A DNA stretch of 64,000 nucleotides from an uncultured Rhodospirillaceae bacterium (lineage in GTDB: Bacteria > Pseudomonadota > Alphaproteobacteria > Rhodospirillales > Magnetospirillaceae), in NCBI GenBank assembly GCA_903941105.1, contig CAJANL010000199.1, forward strand, positions 1 through 64,000. Direction: 5' to 3'. The stretch's first letter is position 1. The number at the start of each line of letters is the position of its first letter. A model generated the notes under the pieces. The model saw only the letters and a list, made by a program, of their open reading frames with translations, searched no databases and was not told the DNA's origin. The translations under genes and the position numbers were made by a program. Shown in pieces: positions 17,213 to 28,247 of the stretch.

Positions 17213-17824
17213 ATGGCCACCCCGAAAGCCAAGCCCGCCGCTGCCGCCCCCGTCGCCACCGTGGTGGCTCCCGTTGCACCCGATGTCGTCGCTCCCGTGG
17301 TCGAGGTCGCCGCCGAGGCCGCCAAGGCCATCGAAGAGGTTGTCGCCGTCGGCAAGGAGACCATCGAGACGGTGGTCAAGGCCTCCACCGACGCCGCCAG
17401 CAAGGGCTACGACCAGGCCGTGGCCCTGACCAAGGATCAGGTGGCCGCCGCCCATAAGGCGCAGAACGTCGCCTTCAAGTCCTATGAGGACGTGGTCCAG
17501 GTGACCAAGGACAACATCGACGCCGTCGTCAAGGCCGGGTCGATCCTGACCAAGGGCCTGCAGGACATCTCCAAGCAGGTGTTCGGCCTGACCCAGGAGA
17601 GCATCGAGGAGGGCGTGTCGGCCTCCAAGGCCATGTTCGCCGCCAAGACGCTGCGCGAGGTGTTCGACCTGCAGTCCAGCCTGGCCCAGGCCAGCCTCGA
17701 CAAGATGTTCGCCCAGGGCACCCTGCTTTCGGATCGGTCGGCCAAGCTGTTCGAGCAGGCCTTCGCCCCCATCAACAGCCGGGTGACCGCCACCGTCGAC
17801 AAGATTGTCAAGCAGGCGGCATAA
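17213..17824 (+). CDS. Phasin family protein (PHA granule-associated)
   Basis: 203 aa from the ATG at 17213, with AAGGAG upstream. The N-terminal 35 residues are Ala/Pro/Val-rich, and the remainder is almost wholly amphipathic helix of the phasin type, with YDQAVALTKDQVAAAHKA, FGLTQESIEEGVSASKAMFAAK and FAPINSRVTATVDKIVK. Such proteins coat polyhydroxyalkanoate granules in the cytosol and control their size and number. No PHA synthase gene is in the window. A GC-rich hairpin follows. Regulation by a PhaR-type repressor is suggested by the inverted repeat upstream. Confidence 0.85.
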   Translation: MATPKAKPAAAAPVATVVAPVAPDVVAPVVEVAAEAAKAIEEVVAVGKETIETVVKASTDAASKGYDQAVALTKDQVAAAHKAQNVAFKSYEDVVQVTKDNIDAVVKAGSILTKGLQDISKQVFGLTQESIEEGVSASKAMFAAKTLREVFDLQSSLAQASLDKMFAQGTLLSDRSAKLFEQAFAPINSRVTATVDKIVKQAA

Positions 17825-17855
17825 GCCGCTCGGGGTTGCCGGCAAGCCCCCCCAG

Positions 17856-17893
17856 ACGGCCCGGTGGGACCCCCCGCCGGGCCGTTGCCGTTT
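17856..17893 (+). terminator. Terminator after the phasin gene
   Basis: ACGGCCCGG and CCGGGCCGT form a perfect 9-bp stem, followed by TTGCCGTTTCG with a short T-rich tail. It lies 30 bp after the phasin stop and before clpS. Confidence 0.6.
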
Positions 17894-18013
17894 CGTCCGA
17901 ATGGGCACTCCCTCTCGCCATCGACACACCAATCCACGTGGGGCCTTTTCGGCGGCCCCCAAGACCCAATATGATAGGTGTGTAACGAGGGCGACCACCG
18001 AGCATGCGAAGCG

Positions 18014-18346
18014 ATGAGCGACGACCGAGACGATAGGAAGAACGACGACGGCGGACAGACCGGGGTGGTCATCAAGACCAAACCGAAAACCAAGAAGCCG
18101 GCTATGTACAAGGTTCTGATGTTGAATGACGACTACACTCCCATGGAGTTTGTCGTGCATGTGCTCGAACGCTTTTTCAGCAAATCCCGCGAGGATGCCA
18201 CGCGCATTATGCTGCACGTGCACACACGGGGGGTCGGTGTCTGCGGCGTGTACACATACGAAGTAGCGGAGACCAAGGTCACCCAGGTCATGGACCTGGC
18301 ACGCCAGAACCAGCATCCGCTTCAGTGTACGATCGAGAAGGATTAG
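18014..18346 (+). CDS. clpS: ATP-dependent Clp protease adaptor ClpS
   Basis: 110 aa from the ATG at 18014. ClpS binds N-degron substrates and delivers them to ClpAP. The charged flexible N-terminal tail (1-27) is typical. The core has [24 protein letters not shown], with the Asn-Asp-Asp substrate pocket, [15 protein letters not shown] and the ClpA-contact region [19 protein letters not shown]. It is directly followed by clpA (18 bp), the usual arrangement, so both are co-transcribed. Confidence 0.96.
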   Translation: MSDDRDDRKNDDGGQTGVVIKTKPKTKKPAMYKVLMLNDDYTPMEFVVHVLERFFSKSREDATRIMLHVHTRGVGVCGVYTYEVAETKVTQVMDLARQNQHPLQCTIEKD

Positions 18347-18364
18347 CCCTGGAAGGAACCTGAC

Positions 18365-20659
<2,295 letters not shown>

Positions 20660-20667
20660 AGGCAGCC

Positions 20668-20697
20668 GGGGGGGCATTCCATGCGGAATCCCCCCCT
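20668..20697 (+). terminator. Terminator after clpA
   Basis: GGGGGG-CATTCC and GGAAT-CCCCCC pair around ATGC just after the clpA stop. The stem is strong, with only a weak T tail. Confidence 0.6.
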
Positions 20698-20699
20698 CG

Positions 20700-21035
20700 C
20701 CATTCAGCAACTTGACTCTCGGCGAAAATAAGCGGCATAATTAGTCATAACAAAGGAGGTGCGGGGCTACATCTCAACAATCCACAACATAATATCCGTA
20801 CAGTCAGCGACACTCCAAGTGGGGGTCGCGGTCGCGGGTAGGAGGGTGTGAACCGGCATGACGCCACCCGGTAGAGTGTGAGGTGCCACTGAAGTCGGCA
20901 TCGGTAATTATCAAAGAACTGGCGATACTCACCGGCCGTTGAGCCGGATCAATCGGGCCCTGGCGCCCGGATAGACATCAAAGCCCCGCGATGTGCGCTA
21001 CGCCGCCCGCGGGGTTTCGATTTTCACCGTCCCCA
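20700..21035. other. Gene-free, hairpin-rich stretch between clpA and the Hsp70 gene; possible small RNA
   Basis: No supported ORF. It contains an isolated AAAGGAGGT (near 20753) with no start codon at a usual distance. Further on are hairpins CCGGC-cgttga-GCCGG and CGGGC-cctgg-CGCCCGG, and then a terminator-like stem at 20981-21017. The base composition (taattagtcataacaaagg) is less GC-rich at its left. A structured non-coding RNA is possible, but I recognise no known family. Confidence 0.3.
20981..21017. terminator. Terminator-like stem, possibly bidirectional
   Basis: CCCCGCG (20984-20990) pairs with CGCGGGG (21008-21014), followed on the plus strand by TTTCGATTTT. It may end a plus-strand transcript or the leftward mutL/Hsp70 transcript. 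A second hairpin, GCGGCTT-ctgaa-AAGCCGC at 21037-21055, lies closer to the Hsp70 stop. Confidence 0.45.
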
Positions 21036-21065
21036 TGCGGCTTCTGAAAAGCCGCCCCCGCAACC

Positions 21066-22352
21066 TCACCCCCGGAACGCCTCGCGGGCGCGCTGGGCCA
21101 GGCCGCTGGCCACCGAGATGAACTCACCGCCGGCGCTGATGCGGTCCTCGCCGAAGCGGCGGGCGAAGATGGCCCGCACGGCGGGCACCAGCGACGAGCC
21201 GCCGGTGAGGAAGACGCGATCGACCTTGGCGGTGGGCGTGGCGGTGACGGCCAGCAGGTCGTCGACGCAGGTCTCGATAGCCACCAGTTCGTTGCCGATC
21301 CAGCCCTCGAACTCGCCCCGGGTGATCCGCCGCGACACGGTGACGGGGTCATGGTCGAAGCTGAACACGGTCTCGCCCGCCCGCGACAGCTCCAGCTTGG
21401 CCTGTTCCACCGCGCGGTAGAGGTGGTAGCCGAGATTGTGCTCGATCAGCGCCAGCAACTGCTCGACCTGATGGGGATGCTCCACCTGACGCTGCAGGTC
21501 ACGCAGCAGCCTGAGCGTCTGCGGCGCATTGAGGAAGGCGATGTGGTGCCAGCGCTCCAGCTTGGCGTAGACCCAGGCCGGCATGGGCAGCACCTTGCCG
21601 TCGTTCTCGTAGGTGGTGTACTTGCCGAAATGCTCCGACAGGCCGTGCTCGACCATGCGGCGGTCGAAGGCGTCGCCGGCGATGCCGACACCGGCGGTCC
21701 CGATGATGGCGTCCTCGGGGCGGGCCAGCCGGGCGCGGCCGGGTCCCAGCCGGATCAGGCAGAAATCGCTGGTGCCGCCGCCGAAGTCGGCCACCAGCAC
21801 GGTCTGGTCGCGGTCGAGGGTGCTCTCGTAGTAATAGGCGGCGGCGATGGGCTCGAACTCGAACACCACCTCGCCGATGCCGGCCTTGGCGAAGGCCTCC
21901 ACCAGCCGGCCGGTGGCATAGGCGTCCTCGGTCTCGCCACCCTCGGCGACGAAGCGCACCGGCCGCCCCGCCACCACCCGCTCGATGCGGCCGCCACCGG
22001 CCTCGGCGGCGCGGCGCAGATGGCCGACGATCAGCGCCACCAGATCCTCAAGGCTGTAGGTCGCCCCCAGGATCGAGGTGCTGCTGAACGACCGGCTGGT
22101 CAGGTAGGACTTGAACGACTGCAGGAAGCGGCACTCGCCGTCGCCGTGCAGATAGGCCTCGATGGCGTCATGGCCGACCAGCGGCCGGATACGGCGGTCG
22201 GCGTCCCGATGCGCCTTGTCGAACGACAGCACCGAGCGCAACGTCGACGCCGGCCCGGTGGTGGTGGCGAAGCGGACCACCTCGGCCACTCCCGCATCAT
22301 TGGCCACCGCGACGGCGCTGTTGGTGGTGCCGAAGTCCATTCCGACGAACAT
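21066..22352 (-). CDS. Hsp70 family protein, YegD-like
   Basis: 428 aa. It has the Hsp70/actin ATPase fold: phosphate-1 motif VGMDFGTTNSAVAVAN, phosphate-2 ADFGGGTSDFCLIRLG and adenosine motif VFLTGGSSLVPAVRAIF. The C-terminal peptide-binding domain of DnaK is missing, as in the YegD group, so classical chaperone cycling is unlikely; the substrate is unknown. It is cytosolic. It starts 20 bp downstream of mutL and is probably co-transcribed with it. The start at 22352 gives the expected MFVGMDFGTTNS beginning. Confidence 0.88.
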   Translation of the reverse strand: MFVGMDFGTTNSAVAVANDAGVAEVVRFATTTGPASTLRSVLSFDKAHRDADRRIRPLVGHDAIEAYLHGDGECRFLQSFKSYLTSRSFSSTSILGATYSLEDLVALIVGHLRRAAEAGGGRIERVVAGRPVRFVAEGGETEDAYATGRLVEAFAKAGIGEVVFEFEPIAAAYYYESTLDRDQTVLVADFGGGTSDFCLIRLGPGRARLARPEDAIIGTAGVGIAGDAFDRRMVEHGLSEHFGKYTTYENDGKVLPMPAWVYAKLERWHHIAFLNAPQTLRLLRDLQRQVEHPHQVEQLLALIEHNLGYHLYRAVEQAKLELSRAGETVFSFDHDPVTVSRRITRGEFEGWIGNELVAIETCVDDLLAVTATPTAKVDRVFLTGGSSLVPAVRAIFARRFGEDRISAGGEFISVASGLAQRAREAFRG

Positions 22353-22372
22353 TCAATATCCTTGGCTTAAGT

Positions 22373-24163
22373 CTAGCGCCGCCCGAACAACTTCTCGATG
22401 TCGGACAGCTTGAGCGCCACATGGGTGGGGCGGCCGTGGTTGCACTGGCCGGACAGCGGCGTCGCCTCCATCTGGCGCAGCAGGGCGTTCATCTCGGCCA
22501 CCGACAGGCGGCGGCCGGCGCGGACGCTGCCGTGGCAGGCCATGGTGGCGGCGACGGCGTTGAGCCGCTCGGCCAACGCCAGGGTGTGGCCCCATTCCGC
22601 CAGCTCGTCGGCGAGGTCACGCACCAGCCGCTGCACGTCACCGTCGCCCAATGCGGCGGGAACCTCGCGCACCACCACCGCGCCGGGGCCGAACGCCTCC
22701 AACCCCAGCCCCAGTTCAGCCAGTTCGCCGGCATGCCCGGCGAGGCGGGCGGCGGCGGCCTCGCCCAGCTCGACCACCTCGGGCAGCAGCAGGCCCTGGC
22801 ACGGCACGCTGCCCTCGGCCATGCCCCGGCGCAGGCGTTCCAGCACCAGGCGCTCGTGGGCGGCGTGCTGGTCGACGATCACCAGCCCGTCGGCGGTCTC
22901 GGCGACGATGTAGGTGTCGTGCAATTGGGCCCGCGCCGCCCCCAGCGGATAGTCGCGGTCGACGGTGGTTTCCGGTGCCTCGCTTGGTGCCTGCGGCGGC
23001 AGGCTGAGTCCCGGCAGCGCCTCGGCCAATCCCCAAGGAGCCTGGGCGGCCACCGCCGCCTCGACCAGCGACGGCGACGGTCGGCGGGTTCCCCAGTGCT
23101 GCGATGATGACGAGGCCCCCAGGGCGCCCAGCGCCTGGGTCGCCATGGTGGAGCTGGCGCGGTGGCCGGCGGCGGCCAGGGCGTGGCGGATGGCGCCGAC
23201 GATCAGGCCGCGCACCAGTCCGGCGTCGCGGAAGCGCACCTCGGCCTTGGCGGGATGGACGTTGACGTCGACGACGTCGGGCGGCACATCGAGGAACAAC
23301 GCCACCACCGGATGGCGGTCATGCGCCAGCACGTCCTGATAGGCACCGCGCACCGCGCCCACCACCAGCCGGTCCCTGACCGGGCGGCCGTTGACGAAAA
23401 GATACTGCGCCGTCGCCGTGCCCCGGTTGAAGGTGGGCAGCCCAGCCCAGCCGGTGAGGCGCACCCCGTCGCGCTCGGCATCCAACGCCAGGGCGTTGTC
23501 GGCGAAGTCGCGCCCGACCACCGCCGCCACCCGCGCCAGCCGTGCCGCCGCCGCTTCACCGTGGCTCGCCGCCAGTTTCAGCACCGACCGGCCGCCATCG
23601 GCGAGGGAGAAGGCCACCGTGGGATGCGCCATGCCCAGCCGTTCGAGGACATCGACGGCGTGCGCCAGTTCGATGCGCGGCGCCTTGAGGAACTTGAGCC
23701 GGGCCGGTGTGGCGTAGAACAGGTCGCGCACCTCGACACGGGTGCCGGAGGGATGGGCGGCGGGGTGGGGCCGGCCCTTGGCACCGCCCTCGACGGCGAG
23801 GCTCCACGCCGCCTCGGCACCCTTGGGCCGCGAGGTGATGGTCAGGCGCGACACCGAGGCGATGGAGGGCAGCGCCTCGCCGCGAAATCCCAGGAAACGG
23901 ATGCGCACCAGATCGTCGTCGGGCAGTTTCGAGGTGGCATGACGCTCCACCGCCAGGGCCAGCCCGTCGGCGTCCATGCCGCAGCCGTCGTCGGTCACCG
24001 AGATCAGCGCCTGGCCACCCTCGACCAGCACCACCTCGATGCGCGTGGCACCGGCGTCGAGCGCGTTCTCCACCAGCTCCTTGACGGCGGAGGCCGGCCG
24101 CTCGACCACCTCGCCGGCGGCGATGCGGTTGACCAGGGTGGGGGGGAGGAGGCGGATCAGCAT
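22373..24163 (-). CDS. mutL: DNA mismatch repair protein MutL
   Basis: 596 aa. The N-terminal GHKL ATPase has [31 protein letters not shown] and the [12 protein letters not shown] lid. A proline-rich linker (about 335-395) follows. The C-terminal dimerisation domain has [12 protein letters not shown], the DQHA-X2-E-X4-E endonuclease motif, near residue 428, and ends with [14 protein letters not shown]. This is the nicking type of MutL found in organisms without MutH. It couples MutS mismatch recognition to strand removal. It is followed by the Hsp70 gene after 20 bp and preceded by the HepT/MntA-like pair. Confidence 0.96.
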   Translation of the reverse strand: MLIRLLPPTLVNRIAAGEVVERPASAVKELVENALDAGATRIEVVLVEGGQALISVTDDGCGMDADGLALAVERHATSKLPDDDLVRIRFLGFRGEALPSIASVSRLTITSRPKGAEAAWSLAVEGGAKGRPHPAAHPSGTRVEVRDLFYATPARLKFLKAPRIELAHAVDVLERLGMAHPTVAFSLADGGRSVLKLAASHGEAAAARLARVAAVVGRDFADNALALDAERDGVRLTGWAGLPTFNRGTATAQYLFVNGRPVRDRLVVGAVRGAYQDVLAHDRHPVVALFLDVPPDVVDVNVHPAKAEVRFRDAGLVRGLIVGAIRHALAAAGHRASSTMATQALGALGASSSSQHWGTRRPSPSLVEAAVAAQAPWGLAEALPGLSLPPQAPSEAPETTVDRDYPLGAARAQLHDTYIVAETADGLVIVDQHAAHERLVLERLRRGMAEGSVPCQGLLLPEVVELGEAAAARLAGHAGELAELGLGLEAFGPGAVVVREVPAALGDGDVQRLVRDLADELAEWGHTLALAERLNAVAATMACHGSVRAGRRLSVAEMNALLRQMEATPLSGQCNHGRPTHVALKLSDIEKLFGRR

Positions 24164-24172
24164 GGCGGGAGT

Positions 24173-24493
24173 TTATTCCGCGTCGTCCAGGTTGGCCATG
24201 ACTGCGGCAAGGCGAGCGATCAGGCCGGGAGGGAAGACCGTGGCGGTGTCATAGACAATGCGCAGGTCGGCTCCATCGTAATGTTGCGCCAGCCCGTTAC
24301 GCTTACCTATGATCCGGCGCCAGGGGATGTCCGCGTAGCACTGCGGGACGTCCTCGAAAATACGGCGGGCCGTCGCGAAGCAGGTCTTGGTATCGGTCTG
24401 AAACGCGGCCCAGTCCATCTCACCGACGAAGGCCTGCGCCTGCCTGGCGTCGGCCAGCATGTCATCAAGAAAATCACGATAGTCGCGGGTCAC
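24173..24493 (-). CDS. HepT-like protein with altered RX4HXY motif
   Basis: 106 aa, all helical, of the HepT/DUF86 family, the HEPN toxin partner of MntA-type nucleotidyltransferases. The family signature usually reads R-N-x-L-V/A-H-x-Y. Here the segment is IIGKRNGLAQHYDGADLRIVYD, so the motif His is replaced by Gln and a His occupies the next position. RNase activity may be lost or changed. Its start overlaps the stop of the mntA-like gene by ATGA, so the two are translated together. It ends 9 bp before mutL. Assignment to the family is confident, toxicity is not. Confidence 0.8.
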   Translation of the reverse strand: MTRDYRDFLDDMLADARQAQAFVGEMDWAAFQTDTKTCFATARRIFEDVPQCYADIPWRRIIGKRNGLAQHYDGADLRIVYDTATVFPPGLIARLAAVMANLDDAE

Positions 24494-24747
24494 AGGGGCC
24501 GAACCTCGGCCTTGTTGGCCATGTCGACGGTGAGTCCCAACGCATCCGACAATTCAAGCTGAAGGCCGACATAGTCGATCAGGGTGATGCCGTCGCCGAG
24601 TTCCACCAGCAGGTCGAGGTCGCTGTCTTCCCGCTGTTCGCCCCGGGCATAGGACTCGAACACCCCCATCTCACGGATCGGATAGCGGCGTTTCAGGTCG
24701 GGCTGCATTGCCCGAAGCTGGCTCATGATGTCGTCGAGAGTGCGCAT
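24490..24747 (-). CDS. MntA-like minimal nucleotidyltransferase with altered GS motif
   Basis: 85 aa from the ATG at 24747. The fold of the minimal nucleotidyltransferase (MNT) family is visible: MGVFESYARGEQREDSDLDLLVEL. The family motif is G-S-X10-D-X-D; here the Gly is Glu, while Ser and both Asp are kept. MntA proteins neutralise HepT by AMPylating a tyrosine; the missing Gly at the nucleotide phosphate-binding turn makes this doubtful. It overlaps the HepT-like gene by 4 bp. A longer frame reaches 24882, but the upstream part looks like shadow of the LysR gene. Confidence 0.78.
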   Translation of the reverse strand: MRTLDDIMSQLRAMQPDLKRRYPIREMGVFESYARGEQREDSDLDLLVELGDGITLIDYVGLQLELSDALGLTVDMANKAEVRPL

Positions 24748-24821
24748 ATGGACCTGTCGTTCCTGTCCCCCCGAGACTATATGGGGTTGACGCGACAGAT
24801 GCCAGCGGCCGGAACCGCCGT

Positions 24822-25679
24822 TCAGTCCTCGCTCTCCAGCGATGCCACATAGCGCAACCCGTCGAGGGCGGTGTGGAACCACTCCTCGCGGGCGTCGTCC
24901 TGGGCGTAGACCAGCGAGGCAGGGCGGCGGAATTCGGGGGCGCCGGCAACCTCGAACAGGCGTCCCGAGGCGAGGTAGCCGCGCACCACCCGCATGGCGA
25001 AATAGCCGGTGCCGCCATAGGCCAGGATGTGTTGCAGCCCCAGGGCGCCGAGTCCCACCGAGACCGCCGGGGTCTTCATGTCGGTAAAGGCCTGGCCGTG
25101 GGCGGCGCGGAATTCGGGACCCCAGTCCACCAGCACGTAGTCATCGTCCCAGTCGTCCACCGTGCGGCGCTTGGTGGAGACCATCACCAGGCGCTCCTCC
25201 AGCAGTTTCTCGATGTGCAGGCCGGGTCGGCTTTGCGGCGAATACATGACGCAGAGATCGATCAGTCCCTCGGACAGGCCGCGCATCAGCCCCTCGGACA
25301 GCCCCACCTCGGCCCGTAGCGCCACGTCGGGCATGGCGGTGCGCATCCAGGGGATCCACTGTACCAGCAGGCGGTCCCACAGCGAGAACTGGCCGCCCAC
25401 CGTCAGCACCGTGCGGAAGCCCTTGGGCAGCGCCAGCTCCTGGCGCGCCTGCTCCCACACCCGCACCAGCGAGGTGGCGTAGCGGCGGAACTGCGTCCCG
25501 GCGGCGGTCAGCTCGGTGCCGGATTTCGAGCGCAGGAACAGGGGCCGGCCAAGCTCGTCCTCCAGGGCCTTGATGCGCATGCTGACCGTCGACTGGGTGA
25601 CGTGCAGGCGCTCGGCGGCCTTGTTGAAGTTGCCGGTCTCGACGATTTCGAGGAAGGTACGGGCGAGGTCGATGTTCAT
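24822..25679 (-). CDS. LysR-family transcriptional regulator
   Basis: 285 aa. The N-terminal winged HTH reads MNIDLARTFLEIVETGNFNKAAERLHVTQSTVSMRIKALEDELGRPLF, classic for LysR. The C-terminal periplasmic-binding-protein-like domain (about 90-285) would hold an inducer. Tyr/Trp-rich segments such as WDDDYVLVDWGPEF give no ligand clue. The gene is 74 bp upstream of the MNT-like gene; co-transcription is possible but not compelling. No divergent metabolic gene next to it identifies the target. Confidence 0.92.
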   Translation of the reverse strand: MNIDLARTFLEIVETGNFNKAAERLHVTQSTVSMRIKALEDELGRPLFLRSKSGTELTAAGTQFRRYATSLVRVWEQARQELALPKGFRTVLTVGGQFSLWDRLLVQWIPWMRTAMPDVALRAEVGLSEGLMRGLSEGLIDLCVMYSPQSRPGLHIEKLLEERLVMVSTKRRTVDDWDDDYVLVDWGPEFRAAHGQAFTDMKTPAVSVGLGALGLQHILAYGGTGYFAMRVVRGYLASGRLFEVAGAPEFRRPASLVYAQDDAREEWFHTALDGLRYVASLESED

Positions 25680-25828
25680 GTCGGTTCCGGGCGCGGTGCA
25701 TTATGCTGCAACCGCGAACACGGCAGCCTTCTAACGCAACCGGACGACAACATCAATCGCTCAAGCGGGGCCGATCAATTTTTTTGATCGGCCCGGCCGA
25801 AACAATCAGCGCGCCACGTGCGCCGAGA

Positions 25829-26191
25829 TCAACGCGCCACGTGCGCCTTGACGTCGCCACGCTGGCGGGCGGCGAATTCCTTGAGTTGACGCTCCATGGC
25901 GCCGAAGGCATCGCGCAGCGCCACGTAGACATCCTCATGGACATGGCTGTCCTTGGGATCGCGCTTCACCACCAGTTCGGTGCCGGGCACCGTCAGGTCG
26001 ATACGGATGTGGAACGGCTCGCCCTTGTGATGCAGGTTCGAGGTGTTCTTGTGGTGCGACTCGATCACGACCCGGCAACTGGTCACCCGGTCGTAGAGCT
26101 GCTCCAGTTTAGCCACCTTTTCCCGAATGCGGGTCTCGACGGCGTCCGAATGATCGATGCCGTGAAAGGTGACCTGGAGGGGAATCTGCAT
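25829..26191 (-). CDS. hpf: Ribosome hibernation-promoting factor, HPF/RaiA family
   Basis: 120 aa from the ATG at 26191, chosen because TGGAG lies 6 bp upstream; ATG 26203 and GTG 26215 are alternatives. MQIPLQVTFHGIDHSDAVETRIREKVAKLEQLYDRV is the typical start of the S30AE domain, followed by CRVVIESHHKN. It is of short type, without the C-terminal dimerisation domain of long HPF. It binds the 30S decoding region in stationary phase and blocks translation. It is divergent from htpG. The bases just after the stop repeat GCGCCACGTGCGCC from the gene end. Confidence 0.85.
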   Translation of the reverse strand: MQIPLQVTFHGIDHSDAVETRIREKVAKLEQLYDRVTSCRVVIESHHKNTSNLHHKGEPFHIRIDLTVPGTELVVKRDPKDSHVHEDVYVALRDAFGAMERQLKEFAARQRGDVKAHVAR

Positions 26192-26319
26192 CAACGTCTC
26201 CATGACTATCTTCACCCGATCCGCGTTCTTCCGGCGGCGGGGAGGCTATACATACAGATTTGCATCCGGGCAGGCAACGCCCATGCGCCTCATCCACATT
26301 CTTCCGGAGAACGGAGGCA

Positions 26320-26348
26320 CTTGCAACCTTGCTTCGCCTGCCTCATAT
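26320..26348 (+). promoter_or_regulatory. Candidate heat-shock (RpoH) promoter of htpG
   Basis: CTTGCAA, 14 bp, then CCTCATAT. The sigma-32 consensus is CTTGAAA-N11-16-CCCCATNT, so there is one mismatch in each box. It ends 42 bp before the htpG start, a suitable distance. Confidence 0.55.
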
Positions 26349-26390
26349 CAAGGCGCCCTTGATTTACTACCCTAGGGGAGGAGTGCCGGC

Positions 26391-28247
26391 ATGGCCGAAG
26401 AGAAGCGTGAATTCCAGGCCGAAGTGGCCAAGCTGCTGGATATCGTCGTCCACTCGCTTTATTCCAACAAGGAAATTTTCCTGCGGGAATTGATTTCCAA
26501 TGCCTCGGATGCGTGCGACCGCCTGCGCTATGCCGCGGTGACTCAGCCCGAGCTGCTGGCCGGCGACCCCGATTTCCGCATCCGGCTGCTGCCCGACCGC
26601 GAGGCCGGCACCCTGACCATCGCCGACAACGGCATCGGCATGAACCACGACGATCTGGTGGAGAACCTGGGCACCATCGCGCGCTCGGGCACCGCCGAGT
26701 TCATGCGGCAGCTGTCGGGCGACGCCAAGAAGGACGTCAGCCTGATCGGCCAGTTCGGCGTCGGCTTCTATTCCGCCTTCATGGTGGCCGAACAGGTCAC
26801 CGTGGTGACCGCCAAGGCCGGCGACGCCCATGGCTGGCGCTGGGACTCCGACGGCAAGGGCAGCTTCACCGTCACCCCCGAGCCCAACGCCACCCGCGGC
26901 GCCACCATCACCATGAAACTGCGGCCCGACGAGGGCGAGTTCTTCGAGGCCTCACGGCTGAAGTCCATCGTCAAGCGCTACTCGGACCACATCGCCATCC
27001 CGGTCACCCTCACCGACGGCGACAAGGAGGAGACGGTCAACTCGGCCAGCGCCCTGTGGACCCGCGCCAAGTCGGAGATCACCGTCGAGCAGTACAAGGA
27101 ATTCTATCACCACGTGGCGCATGCCTTCGACGAGCCGTGGCTGACGCTGCACTACAAGGCCGAAGGCGCCATCGAGTATACCGGGCTGCTGTTCATCCCC
27201 GGCTCGAAGCCGTTCGACATCTTCCACCCCGACCGCAAGCAGCACGTCAAGCTGTACGTCAAGCGGGTGTTCATCACCGACGACTGCGACGAGTTGCTGC
27301 CGTCCTACCTGCGCTTCGTCAAGGGCGTGGTGGACAGCCAGGACCTGCCGCTCAACATCAGCCGCGAGATGCTGCAGCACAACCCGGTGCTGGCCAAGAT
27401 CAAGGCCGGGCTGGTCAAGCGCGTGCTGTCCGAGCTGAAGAAGAAGGCCGAGGACGCCCCCGCCGACTACGCCACCTTCTGGGAAACCTTCGGCGCCGTG
27501 CTGAAGGAAGGCATCTACGAGGACTTCGAGCGCCGCGACGAGGTGCTGGCCCTGTCGCGCTTCCGCTCGACGGCCGGCGACGAGCTGGTGACGCTCGACG
27601 CCTATGTGGCACGGATGAAGGAAGGCCAGGAGGCCATCTACACCATCACCGGCGACGACCTCGCCGCGCTGAAGCGCAGCCCGCAACTGGAGGGCTTCCT
27701 CGCCAAGGGGATCGAGGTGCTGCTGCTCACCGACCCCATCGACGAATTCTGGCTGCCCGCCGTCGGCCGCTGGAAGGACAAGGAGTTCCGCTCGGTGGCC
27801 AGCGCCGCCGCCGATCTCGGCACGGTCAAGGACGACGGCGCCGCCGAAGCCAGGACGGACGAGGCCCCCGCCGACGAGATCTCCACCCTGATCGCCGGCC
27901 TCAAGCTGGCGCTGGGCGACCGGGTCAAGGATGTGCGGGTCTCGCAGCGCCTGACCGCATCGGCGGTCTGTCTGGTGGCCGAGTCGGGCGACATGAGCAT
28001 CCACCTGGAGAAGATGCTGCGGCAGCATCGCCAGATGGAGCAGGAAATGACGCGCATCCTCGAAATCAATCCCGGCCATGCCCTGATCAAGGGACTGGCG
28101 GCCAAGGCCAAGGCCAGCGGCACCGATGGGCTGGAGGACGCCGCCTTCCTGCTCTACGACCAGGCCCGCATCGTCGAGGGCGAACCCCCCAGCGACCCGG
28201 TGGCCTTCGCAAGACGGCTGGCGGCGATGATGGAGAAGGGGCTGTAG
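26391..28247 (+). CDS. htpG: Molecular chaperone HtpG (Hsp90)
   Basis: 618 aa, normal length. The N-terminal GHKL ATPase shows FLRELISNASDACDRLRY, IADNGIGMNHDDLVENLGTIARSGT and IGQFGVGFYSAF. The middle domain has DLPLNISREMLQ, and the C-terminal dimerisation region ends at the track stop. It is a cytosolic homodimer that refolds late-stage clients. The ATG at 26391 follows GGGGAGGAG at good distance. A heat-shock-type promoter lies upstream. The stop TAG shares its last base with the GTG start of the MFS gene, so these are coupled. Confidence 0.97.
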   Translation: MAEEKREFQAEVAKLLDIVVHSLYSNKEIFLRELISNASDACDRLRYAAVTQPELLAGDPDFRIRLLPDREAGTLTIADNGIGMNHDDLVENLGTIARSGTAEFMRQLSGDAKKDVSLIGQFGVGFYSAFMVAEQVTVVTAKAGDAHGWRWDSDGKGSFTVTPEPNATRGATITMKLRPDEGEFFEASRLKSIVKRYSDHIAIPVTLTDGDKEETVNSASALWTRAKSEITVEQYKEFYHHVAHAFDEPWLTLHYKAEGAIEYTGLLFIPGSKPFDIFHPDRKQHVKLYVKRVFITDDCDELLPSYLRFVKGVVDSQDLPLNISREMLQHNPVLAKIKAGLVKRVLSELKKKAEDAPADYATFWETFGAVLKEGIYEDFERRDEVLALSRFRSTAGDELVTLDAYVARMKEGQEAIYTITGDDLAALKRSPQLEGFLAKGIEVLLLTDPIDEFWLPAVGRWKDKEFRSVASAAADLGTVKDDGAAEARTDEAPADEISTLIAGLKLALGDRVKDVRVSQRLTASAVCLVAESGDMSIHLEKMLRQHRQMEQEMTRILEINPGHALIKGLAAKAKASGTDGLEDAAFLLYDQARIVEGEPPSDPVAFARRLAAMMEKGL

